A stretch of 64,000 nucleotides of DNA, from the NCBI RefSeq assembly GCF_900100885.1, contig NZ_LT629692.1:2542001-2606000 (forward strand), written 5' to 3'. This DNA comes from Microbacterium pygmaeum. GTDB lineage: Bacteria; Actinomycetota; Actinomycetes; Actinomycetales; Microbacteriaceae. A model generated the notes under the pieces. The model did no database searches. It had not been told where the DNA came from and worked only from the letters and a program-made list of their open reading frames with translations. The position numbers were made by a program, and so were the translations under genes. Of the stretch, positions 51,517-59,551 are shown in pieces; position 1 is the stretch's first letter, and each line of letters starts with the position of its first letter.

Positions 51517-52890
51517 TCAGAGCGCGTGCAGCGGCTTGCCCGCGAGCGCCAGGAATGCCTCGCCGAGCGCTTCGCTCTGCGTGGGGTGTGCGTGGATGAA
51601 TGGCGCGATGTCTTCCGGATGCGCTTCCCATCCGACCGCCAGCTGACCCTCGGTGATGAGTTCGCCGACCCGGTCGCCGACCATGTGGACGCCCAGCACC
51701 GGGCCGTTCTTGCTGCGGACCACCTTGACGATGCCGGACGTGCCGAGGATCTCGCTCTTGCCGTTGCCGGCGAGGTTGTACTCGTACGAGACGACGGCTT
51801 CGGCCCCGTGGGCCTGGATCGCCTGCGCTTCGGTGATACCCACGGATGCCACCTCTGGGTGGCTGTAGGTCACCTTGGGGATCTGGGCGTCGGGGACCAG
51901 CACCGGAGAACGCCCGGCGATCTCCTCGGCGACGAAGATGCCCTGCTGGAAGCCGCGGTGGGCCAGCTGCAGTCCGGGCACGATGTCGCCGACCGCCCAG
52001 ACGTGCTCGGCAGTCGTGCGAAGCCGCTCATCGGTGGGGACGAAGCCCCGCTCCAGCGCGATCCCGCTCTCCTCGTATCCCAGACCCTCGGTCACCGGAC
52101 CGCGGCCGACGGCGACCAGCAGGTACTCCGCTGCGAAGGTCTTCCCGTCCTCCAGGGTCACAGTGACGCCGTCCGCTGTCTGATCGACGGATGCGAACCG
52201 CACACCCAGGGAGAAGGCGATGCCGCGCTTGCGGAATGCCCGCTCGAGGGTCTTGCTCGAGGAGAGGTCCTCGTTCGGGACGAGATGATCGAGCGCCTCG
52301 ACGATGGTGACGTCGGCCCCGAAGGAGCGCCAGACGCTGGCGAATTCCACGCCGATCACTCCGCCCCCGAGGATCACGACCGACGACGGGATCTCGGCGA
52401 GCTCGAGCGCGTGCTCGCTGGTCAGGACCCGCCCGCCGATCTCCAGTCCCGGCAGCGACCGGCTGTACGAGCCGGTGGCGAGGATCACATCCGTGCCGCG
52501 GTAGAGGTCCTCGCCCACGCGCACGGCCGGCCCCGCCTCCAGACGGCCGGTGCCGGAGATGACGGTGATGCCGCGCGCCTTGATCAGGCCCTCCAGCCCT
52601 TTGTACTTCTTGGCGACGATTCCTTCGCGGTAGGCCCGCACCCCGTCGGGGTCGATTCCCTCCAGCGTCGCCCGGACACCGATCGACGAGGCGTCGCGCG
52701 CAGAATCGGCGACTTCCGCGGCGTGCAGCAGCGCCTTGGTGGGGATGCAGCCGCGGTGCAGGCAGGTTCCGCCGACCTTGTCCTTCTCGATGATGGCGAC
52801 GGTCTTGCCGAGCTCTGCGGCGCGCAGCGCGGCGGCATATCCGCCGCTGCCTCCACCGAGCACGACCACGTCGAACCGGACCTCGGTCAT
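51517..52890 (-). CDS. lpdA: Dihydrolipoyl dehydrogenase (E3)
   Basis: A 457-residue FAD disulfide oxidoreductase. The N-terminal FAD loop is VVVLGGGSGGYAAALRA, the redox disulfide is C43/C48 in GGTCLHRGCIPTK, the NAD loop is VILGGGVIGVEFA and the catalytic His is in IHAHPTQSEA. It reoxidises the lipoyl arms of E2. The start overlaps the pepA stop (ATGA); E2 follows 80 bases later. So pepA-lpdA-sucB form one leftward unit. Confidence 0.95.
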   Translation of the reverse strand: MTEVRFDVVVLGGGSGGYAAALRAAELGKTVAIIEKDKVGGTCLHRGCIPTKALLHAAEVADSARDASSIGVRATLEGIDPDGVRAYREGIVAKKYKGLEGLIKARGITVISGTGRLEAGPAVRVGEDLYRGTDVILATGSYSRSLPGLEIGGRVLTSEHALELAEIPSSVVILGGGVIGVEFASVWRSFGADVTIVEALDHLVPNEDLSSSKTLERAFRKRGIAFSLGVRFASVDQTADGVTVTLEDGKTFAAEYLLVAVGRGPVTEGLGYEESGIALERGFVPTDERLRTTAEHVWAVGDIVPGLQLAHRGFQQGIFVAEEIAGRSPVLVPDAQIPKVTYSHPEVASVGITEAQAIQAHGAEAVVSYEYNLAGNGKSEILGTSGIVKVVRSKNGPVLGVHMVGDRVGELITEGQLAVGWEAHPEDIAPFIHAHPTQSEALGEAFLALAGKPLHAL

Positions 52891-54368
52891 CGGGTCTCCT
52901 CCTGTCCGGCGCCGACGAATCGGATCAGCGACCGGACGGTCGCGCCCGTCGCCCCTTTGTCGGTGAAGCCGTAGCCGCCGCCCTTGTTCATGCCGACACC
53001 GGCGATGTCCAGGTGCACCCAGGGGATGCGGGGGGCGTCCGCCCCGTCGCCTGTGCGGCCGACGAAGTGGCGCAGGAACAGCCCCGCGAACATCGAACCG
53101 CCCGCCGGATCGCCGATCTTCGCGTTCTGCAGGTCGGCGATGGGGGAGTCGAGTTCGTCGACCATGTGCGCCGGGAGCGGCAGCTGCCAGGCGAGTTCGC
53201 CGACGTCGGATGCCGCGGTCAGGTAGTCGGCGACTGCGGTGTCATCGCCCATGACGCCGGTGTGCCGGGTGCCGAGTGCGATCGTGATGGCGCCGGTGAG
53301 CGTCGCGACATCGACGATGACATCCGGCTGCTCGCGACTGGCGGCGACGAGGCCGTCGGCGAGCACCAGGCGGCCTTCGGCGTCGGTGTTGAGGACTTCC
53401 ACGGTCGTCCCGTCCAGCATCCGCAGGACATCGCCTGGCCGGGTGGCGCGACCCGACGGCATGTTGTCCGCCACGCAGAGGAACGCCGTGACCCGTACCG
53501 GCAGCCCGAGCGTCGCGATGGCCCGCAGGACCGCGAGAGCTGTGGCGGCTCCGCACATGTCGTACTTCATGCCGACCATGCCGGCGGCCGGCTTCAGCGA
53601 GAGTCCGCCGGTGTCGAAGGTGATGCCCTTGCCCACCAGGGCGACGTGACGCGCGGCGCCCTCCGGCGCGTAGTCCAGGCGCACGAGTCGCGGCGGGCGG
53701 TCGGAGCCCTGCCCGACCCCGACGATTCCTCCGTACCCGCCGGCGGCGAGCTGCTCTTCGTCGAGGATCTCCACGGTCACGGCCAGACCGTCGACGGCTT
53801 CCCGCGCGCGATCGGCGAAGTCGGCGGGTCCGAGCCACTCCGCCGGAATCGTGACGAGGTCCTTGACCAGCGCGACGGCAGCGGCCTCGGCGCGCACGGC
53901 TGCGACGTCGGCGTCATCCGGTGCGTCGCCGGCATGGATCACGACGCGCGAGGCGCGCGGCTTGGGCTGCTCGGTCTTGTACCCGTCGAAGCGGTACCCG
54001 CCGAGTGTGGCGCCCTCCGCGGCCGGCCGCGAGAAGTCGGCGTCGCCGAGCACCGCGACGGCCACGGTCTCGAATCCGGTGAGCGAGCGGATGCCGGTGC
54101 CCACAGCCTCCCGCACTACCGACGCGCTCGGGTCGCTGCCGAGGCCGACGACGGCCAGCGGCAGTGCGGTGCTCTCGGGCGCGAAGATCCGCTGGAACGA
54201 CGCCGGCGATCCGGTGAACCCGACCCCGAGGAGGGCTTCGCGCAATCCCGGCCAGTCCGCCAATGCGGGCGAATCGTCGCGATCCAGCGCGGGGACCGCG
54301 AGCAGGATGGCGTCGGCGTCGGATTCTCGGATCGGTGCGGTGCTGAACTGAAGGTCGGGAAACGACAT
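52887..54368 (-). CDS. pepA: Leucyl aminopeptidase (M17)
   Basis: A 493-residue cytosolic M17 metallopeptidase with two metal ions. The metal and active-site segments are VGKGITFDTGGLSLKP, KYDMCGAA, and the family signature NTDAEGRLVLADGL. It removes N-terminal residues from peptides and can process Cys-Gly. The start at 54368 is supported by TAGGAT seven bases upstream and GGAGG between; another ATG three codons earlier is possible. It is divergent from the PAC2 gene. Confidence 0.93.
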   Translation of the reverse strand: MSFPDLQFSTAPIRESDADAILLAVPALDRDDSPALADWPGLREALLGVGFTGSPASFQRIFAPESTALPLAVVGLGSDPSASVVREAVGTGIRSLTGFETVAVAVLGDADFSRPAAEGATLGGYRFDGYKTEQPKPRASRVVIHAGDAPDDADVAAVRAEAAAVALVKDLVTIPAEWLGPADFADRAREAVDGLAVTVEILDEEQLAAGGYGGIVGVGQGSDRPPRLVRLDYAPEGAARHVALVGKGITFDTGGLSLKPAAGMVGMKYDMCGAATALAVLRAIATLGLPVRVTAFLCVADNMPSGRATRPGDVLRMLDGTTVEVLNTDAEGRLVLADGLVAASREQPDVIVDVATLTGAITIALGTRHTGVMGDDTAVADYLTAASDVGELAWQLPLPAHMVDELDSPIADLQNAKIGDPAGGSMFAGLFLRHFVGRTGDGADAPRIPWVHLDIAGVGMNKGGGYGFTDKGATGATVRSLIRFVGAGQEETR

Positions 54369-54375
54369 GCCCTCC

Positions 54376-54381
54376 ATCCTA
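54376..54381 (-). promoter_or_regulatory. -10 element for pepA
   Basis: TAGGAT on the minus strand, seven bases before the ATG at 54368. Confidence 0.45.
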
Positions 54382-54461
54382 GGTTCGGGCGCCGCGGACG
54401 CGTTCGCTGTCAGCGGGACGCGGACGCGCGGCCGGAGGGCCTGCGAGATCATGCCTGCTCG

Positions 54462-54467
54462 TACGAT
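54462..54467 (+). promoter_or_regulatory. -10 element for the PAC2 gene
   Basis: TACGAT ends six bases before the ATG at 54474; GGAGG lies in the gap. Confidence 0.45.
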
Positions 54468-54473
54468 GGAGGT

Positions 54474-55397
54474 ATGGCTTCCTTCGCCCCGCTGTACGAA
54501 CGAGCGGTCTCCGCGCCGCCGGTCCCGCGCGGGCTGCCGATGGTCATCGCGCTGACGGGATTCACCGACGCCGGCAATGCGGTGAGCCGTCTCGTCGAGT
54601 ACTTCCGCGACGATCTGGACCCCGTGCCGCTGGCGATCTTCTCCAACGACGTCCTGTTGGATTACCGTGCCCGTCGGCCGCTCATCTCCTTCGACCAGGA
54701 TCACCTCACCGCGTACCGCCCTCCGCGGCTGGAGCTCTCGCTGGCGCACGACTCGCTCGGGCAGCCGTTCGTCCTGCTCGCCGGGTACGAACCCGACTTC
54801 GCGTGGGACGCGTTCACCGCCGCGGTCCTCGATTTCGCCGCCGCGTACGACGTGGATTCCGTGACCTGGGTGCACGCCATCCCGATGCCGGTGCCGCACA
54901 CCCGGCCGATCGGCACGACCGTCAGCGGTACCCGGCACGACCTCACCGAGGCGCATTCCGTCTGGCAGCCTCACACCCAGGTCCCGGCGACCGCCGGCCA
55001 CCTGCTCGAGTACCGGTTCGCCGAGGTGGGCGCCCGCGTGGCCGGCTTCGTTCTGCTGGTCCCGCATTACCTGGGTGACACGGAGTATCCGGCAGCGGCG
55101 CTGGCGGGGCTGGACAGCCTGAGCGCTGCCACCGGACTCGTCTTCGCCGGTGACGTGCTGCGTGACGAGAACCGCGAATACATCCTGAAGGTCGACGACC
55201 AGGTCTCCGGCAGCGACGAATTGTCGCGGATGCTGCAAGGGCTGGAGGAGCGTTACGACTCCTATATGGCCGGTTCCACCTCCGCGACGGCGATGGTCCA
55301 CACCGGTGACCTGCCCAGTGCCGACGAGCTCGCCGCCGAGCTCGAACGATTCCTTGCGACCGGGCCGACGAGCGACGACGACAAGCGCGGTTCCTGA
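54474..55397 (+). CDS. PAC2 family (proteasome assembly chaperone-like) protein
   Basis: A 307-residue protein of the PAC2 family: GLPMVIALTGFTDAGNAVSR, the RPPLISFD-like strand, VTWVHAIPMPVPHTRP, and a late VPHYLGDTEYPAAALAGLDSL. In actinobacteria these proteins are linked to proteasome-type assembly or are of unknown role. The ATG at 54474 has GGAGG and a TACGAT hexamer upstream. Divergent from pepA, upstream of sigA. Confidence 0.85.
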   Translation: MASFAPLYERAVSAPPVPRGLPMVIALTGFTDAGNAVSRLVEYFRDDLDPVPLAIFSNDVLLDYRARRPLISFDQDHLTAYRPPRLELSLAHDSLGQPFVLLAGYEPDFAWDAFTAAVLDFAAAYDVDSVTWVHAIPMPVPHTRPIGTTVSGTRHDLTEAHSVWQPHTQVPATAGHLLEYRFAEVGARVAGFVLLVPHYLGDTEYPAAALAGLDSLSAATGLVFAGDVLRDENREYILKVDDQVSGSDELSRMLQGLEERYDSYMAGSTSATAMVHTGDLPSADELAAELERFLATGPTSDDDKRGS

Positions 55398-55613
55398 CCG
55401 GTCGGAATGACCTGCGCCATTTCGCTGTTGACAAGAACGTGTCGATCGTGCGAGTCGGATCCCTCCGGCAAGTGTGCGACAATAGATGACCTGACCCGTT
55501 GTCAACCGGATCCGTGAACGTTCTTCGCGGAGTACGGACTTGACAAGGGTCTTACTAGTGTCCGAAATCGACCGGGGAACGTCAGACACGCGTCCGCCGG
55601 TGAAAGGCGAACC

Positions 55614-57041
55614 GTGACTCCAGGCGCGAAGACCGCGAGCAGCGAGAAGGTCACCGAGGCCGTCTCGCTCCCGACGAACACAGCCGAGAAGGCGACGACG
55701 AAGTCGGCCTCCAAGACCGCTGCCCCCAAGACCACCGCAGCCAAGCGCGCTGCGGCGCCGAAGGCTCCCGCAGCCAAGAAGCCTGCCGCCGCGAAGGCGA
55801 CGACGTCCAAGGCGAGCAAGGCGACCGCGAAGGACGACGAGCCGGGGGATGACGCCGACCTCGAGGATGACGTCGTGGAGATCGATGATGTCGTCGAGCT
55901 GGACGACGACACCGACACGGAGGAGAAGCCGGCCACCACCAAGCGCGGCGCGGCCAAGACCGCCACCGCCGGCGAGGCCGACGCAGAGGCATCCGACTCC
56001 GAGGACGACGACGAGGAGGAGGCCGAGACCAAGCCGGCGTTCTCCGAGCCGCTGCCGACCGGCGCCATCGTGATCTCGTCCTCCGATGAGGACGATGTCC
56101 CGGTCTACTCGACGATGATCACGGGTGCCACGGCCGACCCGGTCAAGGACTACCTGAAGCAGATCGGCAAAGTGCCGCTGCTGAACGCGGCCGAAGAGGT
56201 CGAGCTCGCGATGCGCATCGAGGCGGGTCTGTTCGCCGAAGAGAAGCTCTCGCACATGTCGCCGGCGGAGAAGTCGAACCAGATGGGACTGGACCTGCAG
56301 TGGGTCGCCCGCGACGGTCAGCGTGCCAAGTCGCACCTCCTCGGTGCCAACCTCCGCCTGGTGGTCTCACTCGCCAAGCGCTACACCGGCCGCGGCATGC
56401 AGTTCCTGGATCTCATCCAGGAGGGCAATCTGGGCCTCATCCGTGCCGTCGAGAAGTTCGACTACACGAAGGGCTTCAAGTTCTCGACGTACGCCACGTG
56501 GTGGATCCGTCAGGCCATCACCCGCGCCATGGCCGACCAGGCCCGCACGATCCGCATCCCGGTCCACATGGTCGAGGTCATCAACAAGCTCGCGCGCGTC
56601 CAGCGCCAGATGCTGCAGGACCTGGGCCGCGAGCCCACGCCCGAGGAGCTCAGCCGCGAGCTGGACATGACGCCCGAGAAGGTCATCGAGGTCCAGAAGT
56701 ACGGCCGCGAGCCGATCTCGCTCCACACCCCGCTCGGCGAGGACGGCGACAGCGAGTTCGGCGACCTCATCGAGGACACCGAGGCGGTCGTGCCGGCCGA
56801 CGCCGTCGGCTTCACGATGCTGCAGCGTCAGCTCGAGTCGCTGCTGGACTCGCTGTCAGAGCGTGAGGCGGGCGTGATCCGCATGCGCTTCGGCCTCGGC
56901 GACGGGCAGCCCAAGACGCTCGACCAGATCGGCGACACGTTCGGCGTCACGCGCGAGCGGATCCGTCAGATCGAGTCCAAGACCATGGCCAAGCTGCGCC
57001 ACCCGTCCCGCTCGCAGTCGCTGCGCGACTACCTCGAGTGA
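55614..57041 (+). CDS. sigA: Principal RNA polymerase sigma factor (HrdB/SigA type)
   Basis: A 475-residue primary sigma. Residues 1-155 are a low-complexity tail: Lys/Ala/Thr-rich, then strongly acidic, as in actinobacterial HrdB. Then follow region 1.2 (DPVKDYLKQIGKVPLLNAAEE), 2.1-2.4 (NLRLVVSLAKRYTGRGMQFL and TYATWWIRQAITRAMADQ), region 3 and 4.2 (GVTRERIRQIESKTMAKLRHP). It directs transcription of housekeeping genes. The GTG at 55614 has AAAGG upstream. The 216-base region before it holds two TTGACA words but no -10 at the right distance. Confidence 0.96.
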   Translation: MTPGAKTASSEKVTEAVSLPTNTAEKATTKSASKTAAPKTTAAKRAAAPKAPAAKKPAAAKATTSKASKATAKDDEPGDDADLEDDVVEIDDVVELDDDTDTEEKPATTKRGAAKTATAGEADAEASDSEDDDEEEAETKPAFSEPLPTGAIVISSSDEDDVPVYSTMITGATADPVKDYLKQIGKVPLLNAAEEVELAMRIEAGLFAEEKLSHMSPAEKSNQMGLDLQWVARDGQRAKSHLLGANLRLVVSLAKRYTGRGMQFLDLIQEGNLGLIRAVEKFDYTKGFKFSTYATWWIRQAITRAMADQARTIRIPVHMVEVINKLARVQRQMLQDLGREPTPEELSRELDMTPEKVIEVQKYGREPISLHTPLGEDGDSEFGDLIEDTEAVVPADAVGFTMLQRQLESLLDSLSEREAGVIRMRFGLGDGQPKTLDQIGDTFGVTRERIRQIESKTMAKLRHPSRSQSLRDYLE

Positions 57042-57057
57042 AGACAGGGCTCCTGTG

Positions 57058-57753
57058 ATGGCAGAGGCCAACGCCGGCAAGGCGCTGACCGTTCAGATCG
57101 ACGGGGCATCGTACTCGCGCATCCCCATCCGTACGCGGGTGGTGCTGCCGGGCGACGACCTCGACGCCTTCATCCGCGAGTACGCGAGCGATGTCGTGCA
57201 ACCGGGTGACCTCTTTTTCGTGACGGAGAAGATCGTCGCGATCACGCAGGGCCGGTCGTACCTCGTCGAGGAGATCACCCCGCGCCGGCTCGCGCTGTTC
57301 CTGTCGAAGTACGTCACCCGCACGCCGCACGGCATCGGACTCGGCATGCCCGAGACGATGGAGATGGCGCTGCGCGAATGCGGCACGCCGCGTATCCTCT
57401 TCGCCGCCGCCGTCTCGGCCGTGACGAAGGCGTTGGGACGCAAGGGCGATTTCTACCGGATCGCCGGCGACAAGGCCCGCGCGATCGACGGGCCGACCGA
57501 CGGCACCATTCCGCCCTACAACAAGGCGGTCGTGCTCGGCCCGGAGCGCCCTCGTGAGGTCGCGCGGCATCTGAAGCAGCTGCTCGGCGGCATCGCGGAA
57601 GTGGCGGTCGTGGACATCAACGACCTCGGGGGCAACATCCTGGGCTCGACGGTCGACCGGGCTCGCGAGAAGCAGCTCGTCGCGATCCTGAAGGACAACC
57701 CGCTCGGCCAGGGCCACGAGTCGACGCCGCTGGGAGTGGTGCGGTCGGCTTAG
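57058..57753 (+). CDS. CofE-like (coenzyme F420-0:L-glutamate ligase family) protein
   Basis: A 231-residue protein of the CofE fold. It matches the family in GDLFFVTEKIVAITQGR (CofE: GDVLVVAQKVVSKAEGR) and in RIAGDKARAIDGPTDGTIPPYNKAVVLGP. True CofE adds glutamates to F420-0 with GTP; this one diverges at the C-terminus (VVDINDLGGNILGSTVD) and no cofC, cofD or cofG/H lies nearby, so a different amide-bond-forming role is possible. It starts 17 bases after sigA and could be cotranscribed with it. Its TAG overlaps the TAA of the convergent ATP-grasp gene. A GTG one codon earlier is an alternative start. Confidence 0.75.
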   Translation: MAEANAGKALTVQIDGASYSRIPIRTRVVLPGDDLDAFIREYASDVVQPGDLFFVTEKIVAITQGRSYLVEEITPRRLALFLSKYVTRTPHGIGLGMPETMEMALRECGTPRILFAAAVSAVTKALGRKGDFYRIAGDKARAIDGPTDGTIPPYNKAVVLGPERPREVARHLKQLLGGIAEVAVVDINDLGGNILGSTVDRAREKQLVAILKDNPLGQGHESTPLGVVRSA

Positions 57754-58772
57754 AACCCGATCGCCGCGCGATAGCGCGGCTTGTGTCCCGTGCGGACGCC
57801 GGTGACGCTCGGCTTGTTCTCGTAGACCCCGGCGCCCCAGTTGCCCTCGACGAGAACCGGGCCGTCCGGGGTGACCACGATGTCCCAGCCGACGTACTGG
57901 ACCTGTGGCACGACGCGTGCGACCCGATCGACGAACTCCTTGACCTGATCGATCATCGGCAGCTGGAAGTCGGCGATCACGAATCCGGAATCCGGGTGCC
58001 GCACGTGCACGTGACTGTGCGAATCGTACCCGGGACCGACGGCGTGGCCGTCGTCGTCGAGCATCGTGTAGAAACCGCCGAAAGTCATCTGGTCGCTGAC
58101 CGCGCCGCGCCCGAACTTCTGCGCTATGGCGAGGATGTGCGTCTTCTCGCCGTCGAAGAACGCCGTCACGCGGGTCGTGTTGACGGTACCCGGGCAGACG
58201 GCCGCGAGGTCCTCGTGCTGGACGATGACCTCTTCGATCAGCAGCTCGCCGCGGGCGAGCAGTCCACGGTGGAACTCGTCCCAGTCGGCGATGTCGGCCG
58301 CATGGTAGCGGTGCACGCCCGTACCGGCCTGACCGACCGGCTCCTTGGTCACGATCGTGCCCTGTCGCACCGTGAACTCGCGGACGGCGTCCGCGTTGCC
58401 CGGCTCCACGACCATCCACTCGCGGCACAGGAAGTCGCTGAACACGCGGTCGAACTCGACCTTGTCCTGGAACAGGTGGCGGAAGTCGGGGTGGTCGTAC
58501 TTCTGCGACAGCTCGTTCGAGACCGGATGCGTCATGTAGGTGGCTCGTTCGGCGCGGTTCAGGATCGCGAAGTCGTAGTCGACGTAGTCCTGGAATCCGA
58601 CCTGACGAAACCCCGCGGACCACAGCATGTCGGCCACGATCACCGGCGTGGAGCGCCCGTGCTGTGCCGCCGTCTCCTTCGCACGCTCGAGCACGGAGCC
58701 GACGTTGATGCGTCGCGCCCGGTCGGCGAGATAGTGCAGACGAGGGGCGAGGCCGAGGCCGCGAGAAGGCAT
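57750..58772 (-). CDS. Sugar-transfer-associated ATP-grasp family protein
   Basis: A 340-residue ATP-grasp enzyme. The ATP-binding lysine region TIVTKEPVGQAGTGVHRY, the family motif VCPGTVNTTRVTAFFDG and the metal-binding strand GWDIVVTPDGPVLVEGNWG are present. ATP-grasp ligases join a carboxylate to an amine or thiol through an acyl phosphate. This branch is usually found in wall- or glycan-assembly clusters. It is divergent from the racemase-like pair and shares a 47-base promoter region with it. The start at 58772 has GGAG six bases upstream. Confidence 0.8.
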   Translation of the reverse strand: MPSRGLGLAPRLHYLADRARRINVGSVLERAKETAAQHGRSTPVIVADMLWSAGFRQVGFQDYVDYDFAILNRAERATYMTHPVSNELSQKYDHPDFRHLFQDKVEFDRVFSDFLCREWMVVEPGNADAVREFTVRQGTIVTKEPVGQAGTGVHRYHAADIADWDEFHRGLLARGELLIEEVIVQHEDLAAVCPGTVNTTRVTAFFDGEKTHILAIAQKFGRGAVSDQMTFGGFYTMLDDDGHAVGPGYDSHSHVHVRHPDSGFVIADFQLPMIDQVKEFVDRVARVVPQVQYVGWDIVVTPDGPVLVEGNWGAGVYENKPSVTGVRTGHKPRYRAAIGF

Positions 58773-58806
58773 GAACGCTCCGGGATGGGGGATGAAGGAC
58801 CCCGGA

Positions 58807-58813
58807 TAGTCTA
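58807..58813. promoter_or_regulatory. Overlapping divergent -10 elements of the ATP-grasp and racemase-like genes
   Basis: TAGTCTA gives TAGTCT on the plus strand, seven bases before the GTG at 58820, and TAGACT on the minus strand, about 35 bases before the ATG at 58772. The two promoters cannot be occupied at once, so the two units are tied together. Confidence 0.5.
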
Positions 58814-58819
58814 GATGGC

Positions 58820-59551
58820 GTGACCTCCGGCATCCCTCGACGCACCGCGTCCGGGCCGCCCATCCCGCGCACAGCGCCGATCGCGCGCATCGACCTCGCC
58901 GCCCTCCGCCTGAACCTGCGCGCCGTGCTCTCCACCGGCGCGACCGGGATCATCGACGTCCGAGCGGATGCCTGGGGCCACGGCATCGCGCGGGTGGCTC
59001 CACTCGCACTGGATGCCGGCGCGACGGCGCTCCTGGTCGATGAGGGCGGCGGCGCGGCGCTCGAACGCTCGGTCCCCGCGTCATCGCTCGTGCAGGCCGG
59101 CACTGCCGACGCGCCGGACGCCGTGTACGGCATCTCCACGGGCTTCACGCCGGTGATGAGCCTTCGCGGCCGCGTGCTGAGCATCAAGCCGCTGCTGGCG
59201 GGGGAGGGCGTCTCCTACGGGTACACGCACCGCGCGGCGCACGACACCGATGTCGCACTGGTGACCGGCGGCTATGCGCAGGGGGTCCTCCGTTCGCTCG
59301 GGAACAGTGCGAGCGTGTCGATCGGTGGGCGCCGGCATCCGATCGTCGGACGCGTCGCGATGGACGTGTGCGTCGTGGATGTCGGATCCGCACCCCGCGC
59401 CGCCGCGGTCGTCGCGGGTGAGGCGGCGGTGTTCTTCGGCGGCGGCGATGACGAACCGCGGGTGACCGAGTGGGCCCGCGCCAGCGGGCTGACACCGGCT
59501 GAACTGGTGACCGCGGTCGGGCAGCGCGCAGAACGGGAGTACGTGTCGTGA
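58820..59551 (+). CDS. Shortened alanine-racemase-like protein lacking the PLP lysine
   Basis: A 243-residue protein aligned to alanine racemase (usually 370-390). N-terminal strands match (ARIDLAALRLNLRAV; DVRADAWGHG), but the PLP lysine is Arg48, and about 130 residues of the barrel (beta 3 to beta 8) are missing. The C-terminal beta domain is kept: GEGVSYGYTHRA with Y133 at the position of catalytic Tyr265, TGGYAQG where YADG is usual, and GRVAMD with D182. Alone it could not bind PLP normally. Its stop overlaps the next gene start (GTGA). GTG start, leaderless by the -10 spacing. Confidence 0.8.
   Translation: MTSGIPRRTASGPPIPRTAPIARIDLAALRLNLRAVLSTGATGIIDVRADAWGHGIARVAPLALDAGATALLVDEGGGAALERSVPASSLVQAGTADAPDAVYGISTGFTPVMSLRGRVLSIKPLLAGEGVSYGYTHRAAHDTDVALVTGGYAQGVLRSLGNSASVSIGGRRHPIVGRVAMDVCVVDVGSAPRAAAVVAGEAAVFFGGGDDEPRVTEWARASGLTPAELVTAVGQRAEREYVS

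Noticed and set aside
55428..55561. Two TTGACA hexamers upstream of sigA (55428-55433 and 55540-55545)
   Set aside because: Neither has a TANNNT at 16-19 bases. The nearest, TAGTGT at 55556, is only ten bases from the second. A real sigA promoter is likely in this region but cannot be fixed.
52887..56336. A leftward frame of over 1100 codons through pepA, the PAC2 gene and sigA
   Set aside because: Only the part from 54368 to 52887 is pepA. The rest is antisense to PAC2 and sigA, both clear on the plus strand.
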